Positions 15,234 to 23,510 of a stretch of DNA of 64,000 nucleotides are shown here, piece by piece. The translations under genes and the position numbers were made by a program. Origin of the DNA: Oxalobacteraceae bacterium OTU3CAMAD1 (GTDB lineage: Bacteria > Pseudomonadota > Gammaproteobacteria > Burkholderiales > Burkholderiaceae_D); the NCBI GenBank assembly GCA_024123915.1, contig CP099650.1:6944001-7008000 (forward strand), read 5' to 3'. The number at the start of each line of letters is the position of its first letter. Positions within the stretch are counted from its first letter, which is position 1. The notes beneath the pieces were generated by a model. The model was given only the letters and a program-made list of their open reading frames with translations, searched no databases and was not told where the DNA came from.

Positions 15234-15261
15234 TTGACTTCGTGATCTTGAAAAGAATAGT
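15234..15261 (+). promoter_or_regulatory. Candidate sigma-70 promoter of M4 protease 1
   Basis: TTGACT (15234-15239), a 16-base spacer and AATAGT (15256-15261). The -35 is good, the -10 is moderate. It would give a leader of about 125 bases. Confidence 0.35.
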
Positions 15262-15394
15262 GTCGTTTTTACTCGCCGTTTTGACGCAAAAAAAATCGCC
15301 GCGCAGCCATCCGTCAGCGCGGTATCGGAGACGCCGAGTTGGCCGCCACCATGGCCAGGCAAACCTTCGCGCACCTACCCACCCTGGAGAAGAG

Positions 15395-17947
15395 ATGAAC
15401 CAACGTAAGACCCTACTTACCGCATCCGTCGTCGCCGCAATGTCCCTACTCGCTTCGAACGGCGCCTGCGCGGCCGGCCCGCTGATGGCGGCCCCAGTCA
15501 ACCTCGCCTCTCCACAAGAGACGGCGGGACTGGTCGCCAAACTGTCCGCGCTCGACGCGCGGCGCGGCATCGGCAGCGACAACAGCTTCCGCATCGCCAG
15601 CCAGCATCCCGGCGTCGTCGGCGAGAAGATCGTGCGCGCGCAGCACACCTACAAGGGCCTGCGCGTGTTCGGCTCCGAATCGGTGGTGGTGACCAACGGC
15701 GCCGGCGACATCGTTAGCGAATCGGTGGCGGACCGCCGCGCCGGATTGGATGCCAACGCCGCCAGCACCAACTCGCAGTCGGGCCGCCAGCTCGCCGCGC
15801 CCGTGACGGACCTGACGCCGGCGCTGAGCTCCGGCGACGCCATCGACAAGGTCGTCAAGGCAGTGGCGCCGCGCGGCGTACACCGCTGGACGCCCAGCGC
15901 CGAACTGCTGATCTATCCGGTGATGAAATCGGTGCGCGTGCCGTCCGCCGTCAACAAGTCCGAGGCCGCGCTCAACGCGCTCGATCTGGAGGAAGTGGTC
16001 GACCGCTACGTACTGGCCTACTACGTGCAAACCCGCATGGCGCAGGACCGCAAGCCGGTCTACTACGACACCATCATCGACGCCAAGACCGGCGCCGTGG
16101 TCGCGCAATGGAAGGCGCTGCAAACCGTGACCGGCACCGGCAACAGCCAGTACAACGGCGCGGTCCCGATCAATACCTCGCAGTCGGGCAGCACCTTCCA
16201 GATGCTCGACTCCAGCCGTGGCACCGGCGGCAAATTCGGCGGCATGGCGATCACCAACGCCAACCACGCATCGGCCGACAGCCCGAGCCCGGGCACCATC
16301 TACACCAACAGCAGCAACACCTGGGGCGACGGCCAGCAGTACATCAACGGCGGCAGCACCACCAACGCCAACGGCCAAACGGCGGCGGTCAACGCGCTGT
16401 GGGGCCTGATGAACACCTACGACACCAACAAGAACGTCCTCGGCTGGCAATCGCTCGACGGTAACAACACGGCGACCTACATCGCCGCCCACGTCGATAC
16501 CGCCTACGACAACGCCTTCTTCGACCCTGGCTGCAAATGCATGTACATCGGCGACGGCGGCAGCAGCTTCTACAACCTCGGTTCGATCGACGTGATCGGC
16601 CACGAAATGTCGCACGGGATCACCGACGCCACCTCCAACCTGACCTACGCGGGCGAGTCGGGCGGCTTGAACGAATCGCACTCCGATATCGGCGGCGAAA
16701 TGGTCGAAGCGTACGCGCGCGCCGGCGGCACCGGCACCGTGATCCCTGCCACCGGCAACGATTGGATGACGGGCAAGGAGATCGCCCGCAACGGACAGCC
16801 ATTGCGCTGGCTGTACAAGCCAAGCAAGGATGGCCGCAGCCCGAACGCCTGGAGCAGCACGATCAAGAACATCGACGTCCACCTGTCGAGCGGTCCTAAC
16901 AACCGCATGTTCTATTTCCTGTCGCAGGGATCGAACGCCACCACCACCAGCGACTACTACAGCCAATACCTGATCAAGAGCCCCGCCGCGATGACCGGCA
17001 TCGGCAACGACAAGGCCTATCGCATTTGGTTTAAAGCGTTGACCACCAAGTTCACGTCGTCGACCAACTACGCCGACGCCCGCGCCAAGGTGCTGCTGGC
17101 GGCGCAGGAGCTGTATGGCACGGGTTCGAAGGAAGCCATCGCCGTGCAGCGCGCCTACGCCGCCATCAACGTCGGCGCGGACGTCGACGAAACCGGCGGC
17201 GGCTCCGGCGTCTCGATCTCGACCCAGCCGGCCAGCGTGACCGTGGCCGTGGGCGCGACCGCGTCGTTCAGCGTCGGCGCCAGCGGCGGCACGTCGCCGT
17301 ACACCTACAAGTGGTTCCGCAACGGCGCGCAGATCAGCGGCGCCACCTCGGCCACCTACTCGCTGACGGCGCAAACGGCCGACAACGGCGCGGTGTTCAA
17401 CGCCGTCGTCAGCGACTCGTCGTCGCCGGTCAAGACCGCGACGTCGGGCAACGCCACCTTGACCGTCGGCAGCACCGGCGGCGGCGCCGAGAAGATCGTC
17501 AACGGCGGCTTCGAATCCGGCACCACCGGTTGGGCCGGCACCACCGGCGCGATTGGCACCTTTACCGGCCAGACGGCCTTCGAAGGCGCGCGCTACGCCT
17601 GGTTGGGCGGCAACGGCAGGACCGCGACCGAAACGCTGACGCAGAGCGTGGCGATTCCATCGGCCGCCACCAGCGCCACGCTGACCTTCGCGCTGCACGT
17701 CGACACCGCCGAAAGCGGCACCACCGCCTACGACAAACTGGTCGTGACCGTGAAGAACAGCGCCGGCACCGTATTGGGAACCCTGGCCACGTATTCGAAC
17801 GCGAATGCGGCCAGCGGCTACCAGACGCGCACCTTCAACCTGGCCGCCTACAAGGGCCAGACCGTGACCTTGTCGTTCGCGGCCACGGAGGACTCGTCGC
17901 TGCAAACCTCGTTCGTGGTCGATAAAGTCAGCCTGGTCACGCAATAA
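15395..17947 (+). CDS. Secreted M4 (thermolysin-family) metalloprotease with Ig-like and C-terminal domains, paralogue 1
   Basis: 850 residues; the ATG at 15395 has GGAGAAGAG directly before it. Order: signal peptide (to about GACA-A), FTP/PepSY-type propeptide to about residue 245 (HTYKGLRVFGSESVVV), M4 catalytic domain, one Ig-like domain (about residues 605-690, ISTQPASVTVAVGA), then a jelly-roll-like domain beginning KIVNGGFESG. Zinc site H403-E404-M-S-H407 with third ligand E427 in GGLNESHSD; the substrate-side His is in VHLSSGPNNRMFY. It is an extracellular endopeptidase that probably needs propeptide removal. It shares propeptide, catalytic and C-terminal domains with the gene at 26968, and the pair encloses the secretion operon, making both likely cargo. 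Confidence 0.92.
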   Translation: MNQRKTLLTASVVAAMSLLASNGACAAGPLMAAPVNLASPQETAGLVAKLSALDARRGIGSDNSFRIASQHPGVVGEKIVRAQHTYKGLRVFGSESVVVTNGAGDIVSESVADRRAGLDANAASTNSQSGRQLAAPVTDLTPALSSGDAIDKVVKAVAPRGVHRWTPSAELLIYPVMKSVRVPSAVNKSEAALNALDLEEVVDRYVLAYYVQTRMAQDRKPVYYDTIIDAKTGAVVAQWKALQTVTGTGNSQYNGAVPINTSQSGSTFQMLDSSRGTGGKFGGMAITNANHASADSPSPGTIYTNSSNTWGDGQQYINGGSTTNANGQTAAVNALWGLMNTYDTNKNVLGWQSLDGNNTATYIAAHVDTAYDNAFFDPGCKCMYIGDGGSSFYNLGSIDVIGHEMSHGITDATSNLTYAGESGGLNESHSDIGGEMVEAYARAGGTGTVIPATGNDWMTGKEIARNGQPLRWLYKPSKDGRSPNAWSSTIKNIDVHLSSGPNNRMFYFLSQGSNATTTSDYYSQYLIKSPAAMTGIGNDKAYRIWFKALTTKFTSSTNYADARAKVLLAAQELYGTGSKEAIAVQRAYAAINVGADVDETGGGSGVSISTQPASVTVAVGATASFSVGASGGTSPYTYKWFRNGAQISGATSATYSLTAQTADNGAVFNAVVSDSSSPVKTATSGNATLTVGSTGGGAEKIVNGGFESGTTGWAGTTGAIGTFTGQTAFEGARYAWLGGNGRTATETLTQSVAIPSAATSATLTFALHVDTAESGTTAYDKLVVTVKNSAGTVLGTLATYSNANAASGYQTRTFNLAAYKGQTVTLSFAATEDSSLQTSFVVDKVSLVTQ

Positions 17948-17957
17948 GCGTAGAAGG

Positions 17958-17993
17958 GGGCGGCGACGGCAGCATGGTCGCCGCCCTGTTTTT
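17958..17993 (+). terminator. Rho-independent terminator after M4 protease 1
   Basis: Perfect 10-base stem GGGCGGCGAC / GTCGCCGCCC (17958-17967 and 17977-17986), 9-base loop, then TGTTTTT. Only 27 bases separate it from the gspF start, too few for a normal promoter, so the secretion operon seems to depend on read-through or an unusual promoter. Confidence 0.85.
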
Positions 17994-18020
17994 GAAGCCA
18001 CTCGGTATGCAAAGTATGCG

Positions 18021-19232
18021 ATGCAGTTTCGATTACAAGTGCAGGGCGGGCCTGGGGGCCGGCAAACCATAGCGATCGACGCCGCCAGCGAGGCGGAGGC
18101 GGTCCGGCAGGCGGCGCGCAGCGGCTGGCGCGTGCTTGCCATCGATAGCACCATCAGCACCGGCAACACCGGTGCGGGGGAGCGTGTACGCCCCGGCATC
18201 GGAAAGCAGCCCTTCCCGCTGCTGCAATTCAGCCAGGAGCTACTGGCGTTACTCGAAGCGGGACTCAATCTGAGCGAGGCCACCGCCACGCTGCTCAACA
18301 AGGAAACCCGCGCAGTCGCGCGCGCGACACTGACGCTAATACAGCGCTCGCTCCAGCAAGGCAAGAGCTTTTCCGACACCCTGGCGGACTTCCCCGCCGT
18401 ATTCCCCGAACTGTACGTGGCCACCGTGCGCGCCGCCGAACGCTCCGGCAATCTGCCGGAGGCGCTGGCGCGCTTCGTCGGCTACCAGTTGCAGTTCGAC
18501 GCCATCCGCAAAAAGCTCGTCTCGGCGGCGATCTACCCCGCCATGCTGCTGGTGGTCGGCAGCCTGGTCACCTTATTCCTGCTCGGGTACGTGGTGCCAA
18601 AATTCAGCGTGGTGTATGAAGGCTCCGGCCGCGATATTCCCTGGGCGTCGCAGATGCTGCTCGGCTTCGGCCAGGCCCTGGCCGCCCATCCCTGGCTGTG
18701 CGCCGGCGCACTGGCCGCCGTCAGCCTGGCGGCGGTGCTCGGCATAACCAACGCCGCGCTGCGACAGCGGCTGGTGCTGGCGGTGCTGCGGCTGCCGGTG
18801 TTGTCTGCCAAGGCGGCGGAATTCCGGTTGTCGCGCTTCTACCGCGCCCTCAGCCTGCTGCTGCACGCGGGCATCCCGCTCGCCAGGGCGCTGGCGATGA
18901 CCAACGCCATGCTGCTGCCCTCGCAACAATCGCAATTGGTGCAGACCCGCCGCGCGGTCGAACAGGGGCTGCCCTTTTCCACCGCGCTGGAACAGAACGC
19001 GCTGGCCACCCCGGTGGCGCAATCGCTGCTCAAGGTCGGCGAGAACACGGGTCGCCTGGGCGACATGCTGGAACGCTCGGCCAAATTCCACGACGAGGAG
19101 TTCGCGCGCTGGGTCGACTGGGCTTCGCGCCTGCTGGAACCGGTTTTGATGACGCTGATCGGTGTGGTGATCGGCGGCGTGGTGGTGTTGATGTACATGC
19201 CGATCTTCGAGTTGGCGGGGAGTTTGTCATGA
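18021..19232 (+). CDS. gspF: T2SS/type IV pilus inner-membrane platform protein (GspF/PilC/MshG family)
   Basis: 403 residues. It has the two homologous T2SSF domains (about residues 70-190 and 270-395), each with a cytoplasmic helical bundle (LLQFSQELLALLEAGLNLSE and FRLSRFYRALSLLLHAGIPL), and three membrane segments including LLVVGSLVTLFLLGYVV and VLMTLIGVVIGGVVVLMY. The platform transmits ATPase motion to the pseudopilus. The start has no clear Shine-Dalgarno. It opens an operon of nine genes; its TGA overlaps the next ATG (ATGA), so translation is coupled. Confidence 0.92.
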   Translation: MQFRLQVQGGPGGRQTIAIDAASEAEAVRQAARSGWRVLAIDSTISTGNTGAGERVRPGIGKQPFPLLQFSQELLALLEAGLNLSEATATLLNKETRAVARATLTLIQRSLQQGKSFSDTLADFPAVFPELYVATVRAAERSGNLPEALARFVGYQLQFDAIRKKLVSAAIYPAMLLVVGSLVTLFLLGYVVPKFSVVYEGSGRDIPWASQMLLGFGQALAAHPWLCAGALAAVSLAAVLGITNAALRQRLVLAVLRLPVLSAKAAEFRLSRFYRALSLLLHAGIPLARALAMTNAMLLPSQQSQLVQTRRAVEQGLPFSTALEQNALATPVAQSLLKVGENTGRLGDMLERSAKFHDEEFARWVDWASRLLEPVLMTLIGVVIGGVVVLMYMPIFELAGSLS

Positions 19233-20911
19233 ATGCACGCGAACCGGCCGTCCTCGGCCCCGACATGCTGCATAGCGCGCGCGCCGACGCGCTGGCGCAG
19301 GGCCGTCCGCCGATGACGGTGATGGAGGAAATGTCCGGCCTGACGCCGGAGGAATTTACGCGCCAGCTCGCGCAGCTGTTCTGCTATCCGGCCTGGCCGA
19401 TGGCACGGCTGCAGGCGGCGCTGCCGGCCTTCGACCTGTTGTCCTTCACCGACTGCGCCCAGCGCGAATGCGTGCCGCTGCGCGCCGATGGCGGCGCCCT
19501 GGTGCTGGTGATCGGCAATCCGTTCGCGGACGACACCTTGCAGTGGGCCGACTACGCGATCGGCGCCGGCTACACCGTGGCGCTGGCGCATCCGGACGAC
19601 CTGACCGCCTATCTGGCGCAGCAGGAGAACGTGCAGCAGGCCATGCAGGACATGATGGAGGACGGCAGCCACGGCGAGCTGTCCGGCCTCGATCAGAGCA
19701 TCGAGGACATCTCGCTGATACGCATCAGCGAAGACAGCAGCCCGGTCGTCAAGCTGGTCAACTCGACCATCTACGACGCGCTCAAATTCCAGGCCAGCGA
19801 TATCCACCTCGAGTGCGACGCGGCCAGTTTGATCATCAAATACCGTGTCGACGGGGTGCTGGTGCAGGCGGGCCAGGTGCAGGGCTTGCAGATGGCGGAG
19901 CAGATCATTTCCCGCATCAAGGTGCTGGCGGAACTGGACATCGCCGAGCGCCGCATCCCGCAGGACGGCCGCTTCAAGGTGCGCGTGAAAGGCAGCGAGA
20001 TCGACTTCCGCGTCTCGATCATGCCCAACATCTTCGGCGAGGATGCGGTGCTGCGGTTGCTGGACCGGCGCGCGCTGACCGAGGCGGCGCAGGCGCTGCG
20101 GCTGGAAAACCTGGGCCTGAACAGCGACGCCATCGTGCAAATCCGGCGCCTGGCCGCCAAGCCGCACGGCATGCTGCTGGTGACCGGGCCCACCGGCTCC
20201 GGCAAGACCACCACGCTGTACGCGGCCATCACCGAGATCAACACGGGCCGCGACAAAATCGTCACCATCGAAGACCCGGTGGAGTACCGCCTGCCGCGCG
20301 TGCTGCAAATCCCCGTCAACGAAAAGAAGGGCCTGACCTTCGCGCGCGGTCTGCGCTCCATCCTGCGCCACGATCCGGACAAGATCATGATCGGCGAGAT
20401 CCGCGACGACGAAACGGCGCAGATTGCGGTGCAGGCGTCGCTGACGGGCCACCTGGTTTTCACGACGGTCCACGCCAACAACGTGTTCGACGTTGTCGGC
20501 CGCTTCCTGCACATGGGCGTAGACCCGTACAGCTTTGCCGCCGCGTTGAACGGCATCGTCGCGCAACGGCTGCTGCGGCTCAATTGCGAGCATTGCGCGG
20601 TCGATATCGAGCCAGATCCGCAGGACTTGAAGGACAGCGGCCTGGCACGGGAGGATGTGGGCGAATGGCGTTTCAAGGCCGGCGCGGGGTGCGGTCATTG
20701 CCGGGGCACTGGCTACAAGGGCCGCAAGGCGGTGGCCGAAGTGCTGATACTGAACGACGCCATGCGCGAGATGATCTGTACCCGCGCGCCGGTCTCGCGC
20801 ATGAAGGAGGAAGCCGCGACGATGGGATTCCGCCTGGCGCGCAGCGCCGGGCTGGATCTGGTGCGGCAGGGCGAAACCACTTTACTGGAGCTCAATCGTG
20901 TCACTTATTGA
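19229..20911 (+). CDS. gspE: Secretion/pilus assembly ATPase (GspE/PilB/MshE family)
   Basis: 560 residues from the ATG at 19229, overlapping gspF by four bases; the open frame extends further upstream but that part is gspF in another frame. The N-terminal 150 residues are a GspE_N-like module. The motor core has Walker A GPTGSGKT (residues 320-327), the Asp box IEDPVEYRL, Walker B IMIGEIRDDETA and a His box (LTGHLVFTTVHANN). Four cysteines, C453/C456 and C488/C491, form the zinc site typical of assembly ATPases and absent from retraction ATPases. It powers pseudopilus polymerisation at the inner membrane. The next gene starts inside its last 14 bases. Confidence 0.94.
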   Translation: MNAREPAVLGPDMLHSARADALAQGRPPMTVMEEMSGLTPEEFTRQLAQLFCYPAWPMARLQAALPAFDLLSFTDCAQRECVPLRADGGALVLVIGNPFADDTLQWADYAIGAGYTVALAHPDDLTAYLAQQENVQQAMQDMMEDGSHGELSGLDQSIEDISLIRISEDSSPVVKLVNSTIYDALKFQASDIHLECDAASLIIKYRVDGVLVQAGQVQGLQMAEQIISRIKVLAELDIAERRIPQDGRFKVRVKGSEIDFRVSIMPNIFGEDAVLRLLDRRALTEAAQALRLENLGLNSDAIVQIRRLAAKPHGMLLVTGPTGSGKTTTLYAAITEINTGRDKIVTIEDPVEYRLPRVLQIPVNEKKGLTFARGLRSILRHDPDKIMIGEIRDDETAQIAVQASLTGHLVFTTVHANNVFDVVGRFLHMGVDPYSFAAALNGIVAQRLLRLNCEHCAVDIEPDPQDLKDSGLAREDVGEWRFKAGAGCGHCRGTGYKGRKAVAEVLILNDAMREMICTRAPVSRMKEEAATMGFRLARSAGLDLVRQGETTLLELNRVTY

Positions 20912-21806
20912 ACGTCTGACCCGGCCTCTCCAGTCGGCCAGGTTACGCCCCCTTGCCGGGCGCCGCCTGCATATTCTGCTGGCGCCGCAACAGCTGTCTT
21001 GCGTTGTGCGCCAGGGCAGCCGTGTCATCGAGGGCAGCGCGCAGCAAATCGCGCTGGTCAATCCAGGCGGGCATTGGCAAGCCAGCCTCGATGCGCTGCG
21101 CGCGTTGCTGATCGAATCGGCGGCGACATGGGCAGGCCTGCAGCTTGAAATCAGTCTCTCCGGTCGCTGGAGCCATATGGTGGTGGCACCGTGGAGCGAA
21201 GCGCTGCTGTCGGAACCGGGCGCCGCGCACTTCCTGCAATCGCAACTGACCGCCCTTTATGGCGACGCCGCGCGCGGCTGGCATGTCGTCGGCGACGACG
21301 CGCCTTACGGGCAGGCGCGCGTCGTCTGCGGCATCGACGCCACGTTGCTGCACGCGCTCAAGGAATTGGCCGAAGAATGCGGTCACTCGTGCCGCGTCGT
21401 CGAACCCCTGCTCTGCACAGCGCTGCGCTCTCTGGCGGCGGAGGATGCACGCGCGCCCTCCGCCGCCCTGGCGCTGATCGAACCCGGACGTATCACCATG
21501 GCGGCGCTGGATCGGGGACGAATCGTGGCGATCCAATCGCAACCGGCCAGCGGAGCATGGCGGCAGGAGCTGCCGCAAGCCTGGCAGCGCTGGACCCTGC
21601 GCCTGCCGGAGTTGGCCGCCATCGAGCACGTCGCCGTGGTCGATCCGGGCACCGCCCCCGGTATTGGTCCCAATATCGCGTCCGGCGCCATCGTCCAACT
21701 GGTCGCGGATACCCTGCCGCCGCGCTTCCGTATCGTCGCCAACCCATTCGGCGTCGCCGTGATGGCGCCGCAGCCGGCGACCGCTTCATCGGGAGTCGCG
21801 GCATGA
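20898..21806 (+). CDS. PilM/GspL/MshI-like cytoplasmic assembly protein
   Basis: 302 residues from GTG at 20898, 14 bases before the gspE stop. The fold is suggested by short actin-like beta patterns (RRLHILLAPQQLSCVVRQG, ALALIEPGRITMAALDRGRI) and by position between the ATPase and the PilN-like gene. There is no membrane segment, as in PilM and unlike full GspL. PilM-type proteins link the ATPase to the PilN/PilO alignment complex. Sequence similarity to named members is weak, so the call leans on gene order. Overlaps the next gene by four bases. Confidence 0.65.
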   Translation: MSLIERLTRPLQSARLRPLAGRRLHILLAPQQLSCVVRQGSRVIEGSAQQIALVNPGGHWQASLDALRALLIESAATWAGLQLEISLSGRWSHMVVAPWSEALLSEPGAAHFLQSQLTALYGDAARGWHVVGDDAPYGQARVVCGIDATLLHALKELAEECGHSCRVVEPLLCTALRSLAAEDARAPSAALALIEPGRITMAALDRGRIVAIQSQPASGAWRQELPQAWQRWTLRLPELAAIEHVAVVDPGTAPGIGPNIASGAIVQLVADTLPPRFRIVANPFGVAVMAPQPATASSGVAA

Positions 21807-22381
21807 CCCGCCTTGATTTTATTCCACGCGCAGCGCCGCTAACCGGCTGGCGGCTGGCTGTGCTTGCGGTCGGATTGCTGATGCTTCTGCCGGCGGCCAT
21901 CAACTGGACGGCGCAGCGACAAACCGTCGCTCGTCTGCACGCACGGCTGGACGCGCAGTCGGCAACGCTGCAACCGCAACGCCTCACACGCCCCGCCCTG
22001 GCGCCGGCCCAGCAGCAGCAAATGGACCTTCAGGTGAAGGCGGTGGCGGAGGCGGTGCGTCAACTGAACCTGCCTGTCACGCGGCTGCTCAAGACTATCG
22101 AAGCCCGCGAGGATATGCGCATCGCCCTGCTGGGACTCGATCTGAATGGCGAGCCTGCGCAGGACGGCGAAGCGGCCGCGCTATCGACGCCGGCCGGAAC
22201 TTTAAAGATCAGCGCCGAAGCGGAAACCGCACAAGACATGATCAATTACCTCGCCTTCCTCAATCAACAAAGGATGTTCCGGTCGGTGTACCTGCTCAAG
22301 CACGAGATAACCAGCGCGGCAGCCGGCGCCGGCGGTGAACGTCCGTATCAATTCCAGCTGGAGGCGCAATGGCGGCAGTAA
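21803..22381 (+). CDS. PilN-like bitopic alignment protein
   Basis: 192 residues from ATG at 21803 (ATGA overlap with the previous stop). A short cytoplasmic stretch with the PilN-like start RLDFIPRAAP leads to one membrane helix (LAVLAVGLLMLLPAAI), a coiled-coil with many Q/R/A residues, and a periplasmic alpha/beta domain (LKISAEAETAQDMINYLAFL, typical of PilN/GspL periplasmic ferredoxin-like folds). It pairs with the following PilO-like protein between platform and secretin. Ends 13 bases after the start of the next gene. Confidence 0.75.
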   Translation: MTRLDFIPRAAPLTGWRLAVLAVGLLMLLPAAINWTAQRQTVARLHARLDAQSATLQPQRLTRPALAPAQQQQMDLQVKAVAEAVRQLNLPVTRLLKTIEAREDMRIALLGLDLNGEPAQDGEAAALSTPAGTLKISAEAETAQDMINYLAFLNQQRMFRSVYLLKHEITSAAAGAGGERPYQFQLEAQWRQ

Positions 22382-22968
22382 AACCCGGCAAAGCTATAAA
22401 GCTGAACATAGCCCCCAATCTGGCGGGCCGGCTGGTTTGGGAGGCGCGGCGCCGGATGCGTCTCGCCGGCGCCGGTGCCGTCGTCGGCATCGCTTGCGCC
22501 CTGCTTGCGCTGCTGGCTCAATGGCACGCGACGCAACTGGAACAGCAGCTGATCGCCCTGACCGAGCAGCTGAACACCGCCGCGCGCACGGCCGCGATCC
22601 CCCCCGCCCCGGTGGTCACCACCGCCAGCGGCGTCGCCGCGTTCTTCAATCATCTGCCGCCGCATGACGCGATTCCCGACCAGCTCAAGGAACTGGTGCG
22701 GGTGGCGCAGCAAAGCAATATCCCCCTTTCCAAGGCGGAATACAAACCCGAGCAGGACGCCAACGCCGGATTCCTGCGCTACCGGATCACGCTGCCCGTC
22801 AAAGCCGATTTCGCCAACGTGCAAAGCTTCCTCATCACCGCGCTGCAAACGCTGCCGACGCTGACGCTGGAGTCGGTCGCGTTCAAGCGTGAGCAAATCG
22901 AGGCGGGCGATGTCGAAGCCCGCATCCAGTTCGTTCTGCTGGTGCGGCGACAGGAGGAGCGGCGATGA
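22369..22968 (+). CDS. PilO/GspM-like bitopic alignment protein
   Basis: 199 residues. A cytoplasmic N-terminus of about 35 residues is followed by a membrane helix (AGAGAVVGIACALLALLAQW), a coiled-coil (QLEQQLIALTEQLNTAA) and a periplasmic domain whose end, YRITLPVKADFANVQSFLIT, matches PilO-type ferredoxin-like folds. Works as heterodimer partner of the PilN-like protein. It overlaps the preceding gene by 13 and the following one by 4 bases, showing tight translational coupling. Confidence 0.72.
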   Translation: MAAVKPGKAIKLNIAPNLAGRLVWEARRRMRLAGAGAVVGIACALLALLAQWHATQLEQQLIALTEQLNTAARTAAIPPAPVVTTASGVAAFFNHLPPHDAIPDQLKELVRVAQQSNIPLSKAEYKPEQDANAGFLRYRITLPVKADFANVQSFLITALQTLPTLTLESVAFKREQIEAGDVEARIQFVLLVRRQEERR

Positions 22969-23510
22969 GGAAAATCGTACTTGGCACGGCGGCCGTGGCC
23001 ACCTTGCTGGCGGCGTGGTTCGCGCCGGAGCAGGATGGCGGCGTGGTGGGTCCGGCGGCGGCCACCACTCGCGAGGTCTCGGTCCCCGCCAGCGCTCCGC
23101 AACCGGACGCGCTTCCTGCGGAAATCACCGCCGTGCAGGCGGCGCCTCCGGTCGGCGTCGATCTGCAAATCCACTCCCGCGTCGCCGACGATGAACTGGG
23201 TAACGTGTTCGCCAAACAAAGCTGGGCGCCGCAGTCGCCGCTCAAGGTGATGGCGGAACAATCGGCGCCAGCGCGCCAGCGCGCCACGCCATCCGGTCCG
23301 CCGCCGCTGCCGTTCCAGTTCATGGGACGCTTCTCCGACGAGGGCAAGACCGCCTACTTCCTGCAGATCGACGGTCAGAACGTGGTCGCCCGTCCCGGCG
23401 AAAGAATCAACGACAGCTACCTGCTCGACAGCGTAAGCGGCGACACGATGAACTTCATCTATCTGCCGCTCAATCAGAAACAATCTCTCGTCGTAGGGGA
23501 CACCAATTGA
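22965..23510 (+). CDS. PilP/GspC-like periplasmic connector
   Basis: 181 residues. One N-terminal hydrophobic segment (LGTAAVATLLAAWFA) acts as signal anchor, followed by a Pro/Ala-rich linker and, from about residue 108, a compact beta domain (PFQFMGRFSDEGKTAYFLQI, then PGERINDSYLLDSV) like the HR domain of GspC or the C-terminal domain of PilP. Such proteins touch the periplasmic domains of the secretin. It starts inside the PilO-like gene and overlaps the secretin gene by four bases. MshK-like would be an equivalent name. Confidence 0.68.
   Translation: MRKIVLGTAAVATLLAAWFAPEQDGGVVGPAAATTREVSVPASAPQPDALPAEITAVQAAPPVGVDLQIHSRVADDELGNVFAKQSWAPQSPLKVMAEQSAPARQRATPSGPPPLPFQFMGRFSDEGKTAYFLQIDGQNVVARPGERINDSYLLDSVSGDTMNFIYLPLNQKQSLVVGDTN

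Larger units (their letters stand above)
14635..15394. other. Long intergenic region (760 bases) before the first M4 protease gene
   Basis: No convincing gene. It contains a 26-codon minus-strand ORF at 14809-14889 with a decent ribosome site (weak), an AT-richer stretch from about 15000, the 22-base palindrome at 15182-15203 and a candidate promoter at 15234-15261. The 5' leader of the protease would be about 125 bases. A plus-strand ORF from 15206 reading into the protease lacks a ribosome site and is treated as leader. Confidence 0.6.

Noticed and set aside
15100..15394. c-di-GMP (GEMM) riboswitch in the protease leader, suggested by a CAAAGCC segment near 15162
   Set aside because: The partner strands and the tetraloop helix of the GEMM core are not present in the right order.
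15206..15394. Upstream extension of the M4 protease to 913 residues
   Set aside because: It would place 63 basic residues before a good signal peptide, and the internal ATG at 15395 has a strong ribosome site.
15446..18451. 1001-codon open frame on the minus strand under the M4 protease and gspF
   Set aside because: It is the antisense shadow of high-GC coding sequence; composition is His/Arg/Val-rich without motifs and the opposite strand has complete domains.
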